The position numbers and the translations under genes were made by a program. Below, one piece after another: positions 55,217 through 63,190 of a stretch of 64,000 bases of DNA. The DNA comes from CAKSHP01 sp045636325 (GTDB taxonomy: Bacteria; Bacillota; Clostridia; UBA1381; UMGS1253): contig JAZTXH010000011.1 of NCBI GenBank assembly GCA_045636325.1, positions 1 to 64,000 of the forward strand, written 5' to 3'. Positions within the stretch are counted from its first letter, which is position 1, and each line of letters starts with the position of its first letter. The notes beneath the pieces were generated by a model. That model searched no databases and was not told where the DNA came from. It saw only the letters and a program-made list of their open reading frames with translations.

Positions 55217-57712
55217 TTAATTATTCACTTTATACCCTTGCACTTCTACTGCATTTTTTAACACCTCAAAAGATATTTCTTTTTCGGTAATAACCCGTGC
55301 ACCATTTTCTTCATGGCTTACAATAGCTTCTTTGACACCGTCAATTTCTTCAAGACATTTTTTTACTCTTGCCTCGCAGTGCACACACATCATACCTTCA
55401 ATTTTCATTACTAATTCCATCTTATTGTCCTCCGTTTTTTCTTGTGCTTTATCTTTTATTTTAACCTTTTTATCTTTCTTATGGCCTTTTATATCTAAAA
55501 AATTCAACCTCAAAGCATTACTTACCACAAAAAAACTTGAAAGGCTCATTGCAGCCGCCGCAAACATAGGATTAAGCGTTATATTAAAAGCGTATAGTGC
55601 ACCTGCAGCTATCGGAATACCGCAAATATTGTATAAAAAAGCCCAGAACAAGTTCTCATAAATATTTTTAAGGCTGGCGCGACTGAGTCTTATTGCCGCA
55701 GATACATCCGTAAGGCTGTTTTTTACAAGAACAATCTGTGCTGAGTCAATAGCTATATGACTTCCTGCTCCTATTGCAACACCAATATCCGCTTCCGTAA
55801 GTGCAGGCGCATCATTAATTCCGTCACCTACCATCAAAACTTTGCCGTCCTTTTTAAGCTCTTTTATTTTGGCTGCCTTATCTTTTGGCATAACATTTGC
55901 AAAAACCTCATCTATACCTGCCATATTCGCAACACAGTCCGCACTTTTTCCATTGTCACCCGTTATCATAACCACCCTTATGCCCATATTTTTAAGTTCT
56001 TTAACTGCTTTTGCACTGTCATGCTTAATCTCATCCGCCACTGCAATTATACCAAATACTTCATTTTCATCGGCAAAAACAAGCGGTGTTTTACCTTGCC
56101 CCGAAAACTCATCTGCCTTTTTTATAAAATCTTCTTTAACATCAGTAACCGTTTTTATAAATTTCAAGCTTCCTCCATAAGCTTTACTGCCGTTTAAAAC
56201 CGCTTCAACACCATTTCCCACAAGTGTTTTAAACTCTCTGCTTTCTTTTGGTTGTATATTTTTTTCCTTCGCTTTTTTTATAATGGCTTTTGCTAATGGA
56301 TGCTCGCTTTTTTCTTCAAGAGCATACGCAAGCTCAAGCAAGTTATTCTCACCTATTTTCGGTGCATAAATATCAAAAACCTTTGGTTCACCTTTTGTAA
56401 CTGTTCCTGTCTTGTCAAGGACAACCACCTTTGTTTTTCCTGCCTGCTCAAGGGCGGTAGCATTTTTAAATAAAATTCCGTTTTTTGCACCTACTCCGTT
56501 ACCAACCATAATTGTAACCGGAGTGGCAAGCCCCAAGGCGCACGGACAACTTATAACCAAAACACTTATTGCTCTGGTAAGCGCAAAGCCTACTTCCTTG
56601 CCAATTAAAATCCATATTATAAATACAACTACCGCAATTGTTATTACCGTCGGCACAAATATACCTGACACTTTATCTGCCGCCTTTGCAACAGGAGGCT
56701 TTGTTGCAGCTGAATCACTTACTAATTTTATAATCTGTGCAAGAGTGCCGTCCTTCCCAACGCTTGTGGCACTGCATTTTATATACCCAAGCTCATTTAT
56801 TGTTGCTCCGTAAACACTGTCACCTTCGTTTTTTTCAACCGTAATACTTTCTCCCGTAAGTGCCGATTCATTAACGGTGCTGTTCCCCTCAATAACAACT
56901 CCGTCAACTGGAATACTTTCTCCGGAACGTACAACAAAAACATCTCCGGTTTTTATATTTTTTATATCCGTTTTAATTTCTTTTCCTTCTTTTATGACAA
57001 CTGCTGTTTTTGGTGTCAGCTTCATAAGGGATTTCACCGCATCTGTTGTTTTTCCTTTTGAGCGTGCTTCAAGCATTTTTCCTACTGTTATAAGGGTAAG
57101 TATCATCGCTGCACCTTCAAAATAAAACTCGTGCATATACATATGTGCTTTACCTTCCTCAGCTGCTGTCATGCAAAAAAGTGCATACACACTATAGACA
57201 AACGATGCTCCCGAACCTATAGAAACCAAACTGTCCATATTAGGTGCACCCTTTAATATACCTTTAAAGCCATTTGCAAAAAACTTTCCGTTTATTACCA
57301 TAATTATTGCAGACAAAAGAAACTGCACTATTCCGTTTGCAATATAATTATTTTCAAAAAATTCAGGCAACGGCCAGCCCCACATCATATTTCCCATGGA
57401 AAAATACATTAAAATCAAAAGAAATACCAAAGAAGTCGCAAGCCTTGTTTTAAGCACCTTTATTTCATCATCAAATGAAACGTTGCTTTCTTCACTTTTT
57501 TCCTGATTTTCTTCATTTTTAGCCCTTGCACCGTATCCTGCATTTTCAACTGCTTTTATTATATCGCTGTCAGGCGCACTTCCTACTATATCCATTGAAT
57601 TTGTTAAAAGATTTACGCTGCATTTTTCAACTCCATCTACTGATTTTACTGCCTTTTCAACCCTTGCACTACAAGCAGCACAGCTCATGCCCGTAATATT
57701 AAACTGCCTCAC
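55217..57712 (-). CDS. copA: Copper-type P1B ATPase with N- and C-terminal HMA domains
   Basis: The start at 57712 (GTG) follows AAGGTGAGA and gives the usual opening RQFNITGMSCAACS; the GTG at 57724 is less likely. 831 residues. HMA domain 1 (C-A-A-C), then eight helices with SCPCALGLATPV, DKTGTVTKG, GDGINDAPAL, and a second HMA (C-V-H-C) at the C-terminus, as if a CopZ-like chaperone were fused. It exports Cu+ from the cytoplasm. Confidence 0.93.
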   Translation of the reverse strand: MRQFNITGMSCAACSARVEKAVKSVDGVEKCSVNLLTNSMDIVGSAPDSDIIKAVENAGYGARAKNEENQEKSEESNVSFDDEIKVLKTRLATSLVFLLILMYFSMGNMMWGWPLPEFFENNYIANGIVQFLLSAIIMVINGKFFANGFKGILKGAPNMDSLVSIGSGASFVYSVYALFCMTAAEEGKAHMYMHEFYFEGAAMILTLITVGKMLEARSKGKTTDAVKSLMKLTPKTAVVIKEGKEIKTDIKNIKTGDVFVVRSGESIPVDGVVIEGNSTVNESALTGESITVEKNEGDSVYGATINELGYIKCSATSVGKDGTLAQIIKLVSDSAATKPPVAKAADKVSGIFVPTVITIAVVVFIIWILIGKEVGFALTRAISVLVISCPCALGLATPVTIMVGNGVGAKNGILFKNATALEQAGKTKVVVLDKTGTVTKGEPKVFDIYAPKIGENNLLELAYALEEKSEHPLAKAIIKKAKEKNIQPKESREFKTLVGNGVEAVLNGSKAYGGSLKFIKTVTDVKEDFIKKADEFSGQGKTPLVFADENEVFGIIAVADEIKHDSAKAVKELKNMGIRVVMITGDNGKSADCVANMAGIDEVFANVMPKDKAAKIKELKKDGKVLMVGDGINDAPALTEADIGVAIGAGSHIAIDSAQIVLVKNSLTDVSAAIRLSRASLKNIYENLFWAFLYNICGIPIAAGALYAFNITLNPMFAAAAMSLSSFFVVSNALRLNFLDIKGHKKDKKVKIKDKAQEKTEDNKMELVMKIEGMMCVHCEARVKKCLEEIDGVKEAIVSHEENGARVITEKEISFEVLKNAVEVQGYKVNN

Positions 57713-57744
57713 CTTAACTCTCACCTTATTTCTTACTGTGTAAT

Positions 57745-57852
57745 TTATTCAAACACAGAAAACGTTCTCCCGTTTTCTCGAAACGTATATTTTTTAACAT
57801 CAAAAACTTTTTCAGGTATTCCGCTTTTTTCACACTTAGCACAGGTGCACAC
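57745..57852 (-). CDS. Possible 35-residue cysteine-rich protein upstream of copA
   Basis: A GTG-started frame with V-C-T-C-A-K-C at its start (three Cys in six residues), then IPEKVFDVKKYTFRENGR. It ends 33 bases before copA and lies on the same promoter. No convincing ribosome binding site is visible and a stop is two codons upstream, so it may be the tail of a decayed gene instead. Confidence 0.4.
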   Translation of the reverse strand: MCTCAKCEKSGIPEKVFDVKKYTFRENGRTFSVFE

Positions 57853-57863
57853 ATTTTAAGAAT

Positions 57864-57965
57864 CTATCGTTTTATAGTGTCTCCAAAGTGGCCGCCTTCA
57901 TTTGTATATTTTTCAAACAGCAGTATAGCCTTTTCGCAGGTATTCAAAATTTCTTCCCTGCTCGT
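57864..57965 (-). pseudogene. Gene fragment, weakly like the C-terminus of a nitrite/sulfite reductase
   Basis: EEILNTCEKAILLFEKYTNE followed by HFGDTIKR and a stop. The ILN..EKAI..F..Y...G..FGDTIKR pattern recalls the C-terminal helix of siroheme nitrite/sulfite reductases. A TTG at 57947 could alternatively start a 27-residue peptide. Weak evidence either way. Confidence 0.35.
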
Positions 57966-58021
57966 AAAATTTTATCTATATATCTGCACCTTACAATCTT
58001 TTTATTTCATTTTTCGTCTAT

Positions 58022-58050
58022 ATATTATCACACAATAAAAGCTCTGTCAA
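58022..58050 (-). promoter_or_regulatory. Promoter upstream of the copA leader
   Basis: On the minus strand TTGACA (58045-58050), 17 bases, TAATAT (58022-58027). It drives the segment holding the two short frames and then copA, leaving a leader of about 300 bases. Confidence 0.8.
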
Positions 58051-58076
58051 TTAAAGTTTTTATTTTGAAAATTATT

Positions 58077-58931
58077 TCAAATATTTTTTCTCGTTAATTC
58101 AACCAAATCACCGTCATGTGCATTAAGGCTTACTGTAATAGCTTCGCTTTCGGTATAAAAGCTTACATACCATATACCGTCTTGCTCATAAGCGTCTGCA
58201 TTTATATAATCTGTTGTTATATAACCCAAAGCTTCGCTTATTGCGCTTGCATTATCAAAAATCACATCGCCTGTTGCCGATATGTTATAAGCATCTTCGC
58301 TTGAAGTCTGGGGCACAGATATCATTCTTGAGTCCAAGCCTTCTCCACTGCCTGATGTAGGGGCATTGTTTTCCACCATATTTTCTTGTGCATTTTCTTC
58401 AAAAGCAGTTTCGCTTTGATGTGATACAACGTTATTTTCACTTTCAGACATTCGAAAAGCATCCGGAATATTTTTCTGCTCTGCATCGCTTTGCTGACTT
58501 ACAGTTTCCTGCTTATCAGCAGGTGGGGTGTTATTTTCATTTGCACTATTTAAGACTTTTTCAGAATCGGAATTTTCTCCCGCTGCGGTTTTATTATCTT
58601 TATCCTTAGAGGGTGAAAGCAGTCTCTCAGATGCATCCTCGTCAGATGTTATATAAGTCCTGTTTTTAATTTCCATATTTTGAATCTGATATTCACTATC
58701 CTGTGCTCTTCGTGCCTTGTGTAAATCCGACAACTGGGGATATACAACGAATGCAAGGGCAACAACAAATGCCGCCGCAACGCTTGCCGCATAAGATGTA
58801 ATTTTTGTAAAATTATATTTAGGCTTACTTTTATAAAAAGTTTCACTTTTGCTTTTTAAAAGTATCTCTTCAATCAAGCCTTCTTTCGGATTTTGCTTAT
58901 CTAATGCCTGCTTATACACTTGCTTAAACAA
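58077..58931 (-). CDS. Membrane anti-sigma factor-like protein
   Basis: 284 residues from a TTG start with GGAGAG upstream. A short cytoplasmic N-terminus, one membrane helix at about 48-67, a long Asn/Ser/Glu-rich external spacer, and a C-terminal domain (YVSFYTESEAITVSLNAHDG) resembling PepSY modules. It overlaps the sigma gene by eight bases, so it is probably its anti-sigma partner. No catalytic motif. Confidence 0.72.
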   Translation of the reverse strand: MFKQVYKQALDKQNPKEGLIEEILLKSKSETFYKSKPKYNFTKITSYAASVAAAFVVALAFVVYPQLSDLHKARRAQDSEYQIQNMEIKNRTYITSDEDASERLLSPSKDKDNKTAAGENSDSEKVLNSANENNTPPADKQETVSQQSDAEQKNIPDAFRMSESENNVVSHQSETAFEENAQENMVENNAPTSGSGEGLDSRMISVPQTSSEDAYNISATGDVIFDNASAISEALGYITTDYINADAYEQDGIWYVSFYTESEAITVSLNAHDGDLVELTRKNI

Positions 58932-59421
58932 AATTAAACTCTCCTTTCAGTTTCTCTCTTAAAATTTCACGCCCGCGGTGCAACTGAGATTTTACAGTGT
59001 TTTCACCAATCCCAAGATATTTTGCAATCTCTGAGACGGACAATTCTTCATAGTAAAATAAATGAATAACCGTTCTGTATTTAAACGGCAAGTCTGAAAC
59101 CGCATAAAACACATCACTTTCATGCTCGGTTTCAAAGCTAAGTTCTTCCCCTCCTGATAAGGGTACGGTTTTCTTAAACCAAGAGCTTGTGAAAATACTT
59201 TTTGCTGCATTAACGGCAACTCTTATAAGCCATGCTTTGGCATGTTCTTCAGATAAAAATTCTTTATCAGATGTAAGAAACTTTAAAAACACATCCTGAC
59301 ACACATCCTCAGCGTGCTGTTTATCCTTTGTCTGAGACAGGGCAAGCTTATAAATCATATTAAAATATTTCTCTGTCAGCTTTTCCTTTGAAACGGCTTT
59401 AAAATTCGTTTCATCAAGCAC
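58924..59421 (-). CDS. ECF-type RNA polymerase sigma factor
   Basis: 165 residues from a GTG start with GGGGAGG upstream. Region 2 has QDVFLKFLTS and HAKAWLIRVAVNAAK; region 4 has VIHLFYYEELSVSEIAKYLG and VKSQLHRGRE. Region 3 is absent, as in the ECF class. It directs transcription of an unknown stress or envelope regulon. Confidence 0.92.
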   Translation of the reverse strand: MLDETNFKAVSKEKLTEKYFNMIYKLALSQTKDKQHAEDVCQDVFLKFLTSDKEFLSEEHAKAWLIRVAVNAAKSIFTSSWFKKTVPLSGGEELSFETEHESDVFYAVSDLPFKYRTVIHLFYYEELSVSEIAKYLGIGENTVKSQLHRGREILREKLKGEFNFV

Positions 59422-59742
59422 CTTAAAAACCTCCCCTTCATTTATTAATACTTTTCAGAAACCAAAAAGGTTGCATAATTTTCAAAAAAATTTTTAGATT
59501 TACTTTTGTATTGGGTTTCGCCGATAACGGAATTGCTTTTTCTTAAAATATCCTTATAACAAACATTTCTCAGCATATATTTTATACAAATATACATGTA
59601 TTGTCAAGGCTTTATATGTGTTTGACTTTAATATTTTTGCAGTCATTAAAAAAGCACAAATAGATATTTTTTGTCTGCTCTTATAACATTTCATCTAATT
59701 TTGTCATATTATGTACCAAGGGCGCGCCTTAAATATATATGA
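59422..59742. other. Gene-free stretch with a candidate ECF-sigma autoregulatory promoter
   Basis: On the minus strand TGCAACCTTTTT (GCAACC at 59469-59474) resembles the -35 element bound by several clostridial ECF sigma factors; no clear -10 (CGTC-like) was found. A small hairpin (59648-59685) with a T run on the minus strand is also present. Nothing coding was recognised. Confidence 0.4.
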
Positions 59743-59901
59743 ATAACAGTGCCTGCAGGCGGAAATGTAACATTGGTTTATAAAACAACGGTAAACGGCT
59801 TTACTCCCCTTGAAAGCGGAAGCACTATTGTAAACGAAGTTGTGGAAGATTCTGACACACTTTCTGCGCCCATCACCGCCAGCGAAGCAGACACAGTTTA
59901 A
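59743..59901 (+). pseudogene. C-terminal fragment of a surface-repeat (DUF11-like) protein
   Basis: Frame ITVPAGGNVTLVYKTTVNG, then PLESGSTIVNEV, ending with TAA at 59899-59901. The VPAGGNVTLVY pattern is that of extracellular Ig-like DUF11/isopeptide-repeat domains. A stop lies directly upstream, so it cannot be expressed as the original protein. Confidence 0.55.
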
Positions 59902-59943
59902 AATTTTTAAACCATCGAAGCCTTTCAATAACAAATAAACGAT

Positions 59944-59985
59944 AAAAAAAGCCGGCAATTTCCCCGTGGAATTGTCGGCTTTTTG
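59944..59985. terminator. Bidirectional terminator
   Basis: AAAAAGCCGGCAATTTCC and GGAATTGTCGGCTTTTT around a short loop. It lies after the membrane-protein gene (minus) and after the surface-protein fragment (plus). Confidence 0.85.
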
Positions 59986-60089
59986 AAATTCTTGTCCCCC
60001 AAAAACAGTTTTAATCGTTTTTCAATCATCTCACCGCAGTTTTGCGTATTCTCCGCTTTTTAATGCAAACTCTCTTTAATAATTAAAAA

Positions 60090-60830
60090 TCAGTCATTTG
60101 CAATATTCGGCTGATTGTTTGCCTGTACGTAATTCGGCTGATTATTTACCGGTGCATGCTGCACAGGCGGCTGAGCCTGAGTTCTTGAAACACCTCCGCA
60201 AACTTCAAAGAAATATGCCTTATAAAGACCTGCAAAAACAGGAGCAACTGCAATAACCAATATGTATAATACAAAAAGTGCAAGGCCAAACAAAATTCCA
60301 AGAATAGGAATAATAGCCAGCAATCCAAGTATAAAAAATACGCCAAAGGCAATAGCCGCTATGCAAAGGTCAGCCAAAAACATCTGAGTCTTTAAACCAT
60401 TGGTAAGCTTTTTTGAAATTCTAAGCGCTTCTGTTGCCTTAACATTGGGATAAGTAACTATAATATACGGAACAAAGCAATAAGAATAGCTTTTTACAAC
60501 CGCAATAATCGGACCTGCAATTGGAATTAAAGCCCAAATAAGAATCCAAAGGTCCTTCCACGCCATAGCACCTATAATACGGAAACAATTTTTGCTGAAG
60601 CCCACAAACAACTGGTCTGAATAAACAGCTTTTCCCATAAGTCCGTCAAGATAGATTTTTGACATACCGCATACAAGCAGATACGAAATCGCAATTCCCA
60701 CTCCGGGAATCAAACCGAACATAACTGTCGCTACTATAACCAAAAGGGCGCTCATTAATGATAAACCCCAAAGAACAAATGGTTTTTTTGCTAAAACTCC
60801 AAAAGCTCTTTTGTAAGAATCAAAAAACAT
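60090..60830 (-). CDS. DUF975-like multi-pass membrane protein
   Basis: 246 residues with about five to six membrane helices and a cytoplasmic C-terminal tail of PVQHAPVNNQPN repeats. The opening FFDSYKRAFGVLAKKPFVLW and the KATEALRISKKLTNG segment resemble DUF975-type proteins of unknown function. AAGGGGGAG precedes the start. Its leader carries one copy of the 33-bp repeat shared, in inverted order, with glgB. Confidence 0.75.
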   Translation of the reverse strand: MFFDSYKRAFGVLAKKPFVLWGLSLMSALLVIVATVMFGLIPGVGIAISYLLVCGMSKIYLDGLMGKAVYSDQLFVGFSKNCFRIIGAMAWKDLWILIWALIPIAGPIIAVVKSYSYCFVPYIIVTYPNVKATEALRISKKLTNGLKTQMFLADLCIAAIAFGVFFILGLLAIIPILGILFGLALFVLYILVIAVAPVFAGLYKAYFFEVCGGVSRTQAQPPVQHAPVNNQPNYVQANNQPNIAND

Positions 60831-60851
60831 ATATATCTCCCCCTTTTTATT

Positions 60852-60884
60852 TTAAGCCGAGGAGAGTTAAACTCCATAGGCTCT
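60852..60884 (-). repeat. 33-bp inverted repeat, left copy (leader of the membrane-protein gene)
   Basis: Identical, in opposite orientation, to 61125-61157. Read on the minus strand it can fold: AGCC pairs with GGCT around GGAG/CTCC with a 7-base loop. It lies 28 bases after the -10 box and 21 bases before the ATG. Confidence 0.95.
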
Positions 60885-60912
60885 ATACTGTTAATTTTAT
60901 CGCCTGAGAAAG

Positions 60913-60941
60913 AGTATATCATACTTAAAAAAGCTTGTCAA
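60913..60941 (-). promoter_or_regulatory. Promoter of the membrane-protein gene
   Basis: On the minus strand TTGACA (60936-60941), 17 bases, TATACT (60913-60918). It lies inside the segment between the inverted repeats and points outwards. Confidence 0.85.
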
Positions 60942-61051
60942 TACAAACGCTTTTTTTGTAAATTTTTACATTTTTTATAGAATTTTTGTGTGATTTAATA
61001 TGTTTTTTTTGTATTTTGGCATAATTTTTATGAAAAATATATATTTAAGCC

Positions 61052-61080
61052 TTGCAAAACGTGAAAATATATAGTATAAT
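61052..61080 (+). promoter_or_regulatory. Promoter of glgB
   Basis: TTGCAA (61052-61057), 17 bases, TATAAT (61075-61080), inside the segment between the inverted repeats and pointing outwards. Confidence 0.85.
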
Positions 61081-61124
61081 ATATAATATATAGGTAGTTT
61101 TTTCTGTTTATATTTAATAATTAC

Positions 61125-61157
61125 AGAGCCTATGGAGTTTAACTCTCCTCGGCTTAA
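61125..61157 (+). repeat. 33-bp inverted repeat, right copy (glgB leader)
   Basis: Perfect inverted copy of 60852-60884; sequence identity ends sharply on both sides. It lies 44 bases after the glgB -10 box and 18 bases before the TTG start. Confidence 0.95.
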
Positions 61158-61175
61158 GGCAAAGGAGTTTTTAAA

Positions 61176-63104
61176 TTGAATAATAATACAACCGGTTTTA
61201 AATACGGTATTTCAGAATATCAGTTATATTTGTTCAATGAAGGAACCAACTATCGCGCCTTTGAAATGCTTGGCGCGCACCCTTACGAAGAAAGCGGCAG
61301 AAAAGGTATACGCTTTGCAGTGTGGGCGCCAAATGCAAAAACTGTGCGTCTGACGGGCAGTTTTAACAACTGGCAGACAGATGATATTTTTTTAAGCCCC
61401 ATGGGCAGTACAGGTGTATGGTGTGTTTTTGTCGATTTTGCAAAAGAGGGCGATTTATACAAATATGTTATTGAAGGCTCAGACGGAGAGTTTTATTTTA
61501 AAGCTGACCCCTATGCTTTTTATTCCGAACTTCGCCCCGGAACTGCATCTGTAATAAAAAATATTGATAATTATAAATGGAAAGATACATCATGGCTTAA
61601 AAAGCGCGAGAAAAATGCTCCTTATTCAAAGCCGATGCTTATATATGAAATGCATATGGGCTCATGGAGAAGGGGCGAAAACGGTGAATATTTAAATTAC
61701 CGCGAAATCGCAGACAAACTTGTGCCCTACTTAAACGAAATGGGATATACCCATCTTGAACTTATGCCGGTTACAGAATACCCATTTGACGGGTCATGGG
61801 GTTATCAGGTTACGGGGTATTTTTCAGCCACAAGCCGTTACGGAGAGCCTGAAGATTTAATGTATTTTATAGATAAATGTCATAAAGGCGGCATCAGCGT
61901 TATTTTAGACTGGGTACCTGCACATTTCCCCCGCGATGCTCATGGGCTGAGAATGTTTGATTCAACTCCACTTTATGAATACGCAGACCCCCGCCTTGGT
62001 GAACATAAAGACTGGGGCACGATGGTGTTTGACTATTCAAAAAGCGAGGTTGTCTCCTTCCTGCTTTCCAGTGCATATTTCTGGATGGAAAAATATCATA
62101 TAGACGGACTTCGTGTGGATGCAGTATCTTCTATGCTTTATCTTGATTATTCAAGGCAGGACGGGCAGTGGGTTAAAAACAGACATGGCGGAAACGAAAA
62201 CCTTGAAGCTATTGAATTTTTGAAAAACCTAAACAAAACCATATTTTCTGCCTTCCCCGGTGCGCTTATGATAGCAGAAGAGTCCACCGCATGGCCGAAT
62301 ATCACAAAACCCATTCATGAGGGTGGCCTCGGCTTTAACTATAAATGGAATATGGGATGGATGAACGATACATTAAGATACGTTTCAATGGATCCGTATT
62401 TTAGAAAATTTAACCATAATATTCTTACGTTTTTAATGTGCTATGCATTTTCCGAAAACTATATCCTGCCGCTTTCTCACGATGAGGTGGTTCACGGCAA
62501 ACGTTCGCTGATTGACAAAATGTACGGCACTTATGAAGAAAAATTTTCATCACTTAAAATGTATTATGCTTATGCTTATGCTCATCCCGGTAAAAAGCTT
62601 TTATTTATGGGAAGTGAGTTCGGCCAGTTTGTCGAATGGCGCCCGTCAGAAGAGCTTGACTGGATGCTTTTAGAATACGAAAGTCATAACAATCTTTTTA
62701 AATACGTTAAAGAGCTTAATAATTTTTATAAAAACGAAAAACCTTTCTGGGAAATTGAAGACAGCTGGGATGGTTTTAAATGGATTAATGAACACGACGG
62801 GTCAAACAGTGTGCTTTCTTTTGTAAGATATGCAAAAAGCAAGGCAAACTGCACTGTGGTTGTATCTAATTTCACCCCCGTTGAACGAATAAAATACAGG
62901 CTTGGCGTTCCCTCGGGAGGTGAGTGGGAGATTGTTTTAAACAGTGATGATATAAAGTTTGGCGGCGGGAGTGTAATTTCTTGCACAAAGGCAAAAAAAG
63001 ACCTGTGCGACGGATTTAAAAATTATATTGAGCTTGATTTACCCGGCCTTACAACCCTTTATTTAAAAAAGAAAAAGAAAATCCGTAATAGAAAAGAAAG
63101 TTAA
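61176..63104 (+). CDS. glgB: 1,4-alpha-glucan branching enzyme
   Basis: 642 residues from a TTG start with AAAGGAG upstream. N-terminal CBM48 domain (FAVWAPNAKTVRL), then the GH13 barrel: DWVPAHFP, GLRVDAVSSML with the catalytic Asp, AEESTAWP with the catalytic Glu, and LPLSHDEVVHGK. It introduces alpha-1,6 branches in glycogen. First gene of a glycogen operon with glgC. Confidence 0.96.
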   Translation: MNNNTTGFKYGISEYQLYLFNEGTNYRAFEMLGAHPYEESGRKGIRFAVWAPNAKTVRLTGSFNNWQTDDIFLSPMGSTGVWCVFVDFAKEGDLYKYVIEGSDGEFYFKADPYAFYSELRPGTASVIKNIDNYKWKDTSWLKKREKNAPYSKPMLIYEMHMGSWRRGENGEYLNYREIADKLVPYLNEMGYTHLELMPVTEYPFDGSWGYQVTGYFSATSRYGEPEDLMYFIDKCHKGGISVILDWVPAHFPRDAHGLRMFDSTPLYEYADPRLGEHKDWGTMVFDYSKSEVVSFLLSSAYFWMEKYHIDGLRVDAVSSMLYLDYSRQDGQWVKNRHGGNENLEAIEFLKNLNKTIFSAFPGALMIAEESTAWPNITKPIHEGGLGFNYKWNMGWMNDTLRYVSMDPYFRKFNHNILTFLMCYAFSENYILPLSHDEVVHGKRSLIDKMYGTYEEKFSSLKMYYAYAYAHPGKKLLFMGSEFGQFVEWRPSEELDWMLLEYESHNNLFKYVKELNNFYKNEKPFWEIEDSWDGFKWINEHDGSNSVLSFVRYAKSKANCTVVVSNFTPVERIKYRLGVPSGGEWEIVLNSDDIKFGGGSVISCTKAKKDLCDGFKNYIELDLPGLTTLYLKKKKKIRNRKES

Positions 63105-63190
63105 TTAATAAAATTATATAATATGCAGTAAATAGATGTGCGAAAACAATTTACTCATAAAACTCATAAATAAGACAGGAGGAGAGAAAC

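Noticed and set aside
55332..57125. Several plus-strand frames over 80 codons opposite copA.
   Set aside because: They mirror the copA codons, lack start signals, and show no recognised protein pattern.
59720..59760. GGCGCGCC and CCTGCAGG, two rare 8-mer palindromes about 30 bases apart in AT-rich DNA, suggesting a cloning scar.
   Set aside because: CCTGCAGG lies inside a sensible protein frame (V-P-A-G-G), and no vector-like sequence surrounds either site.
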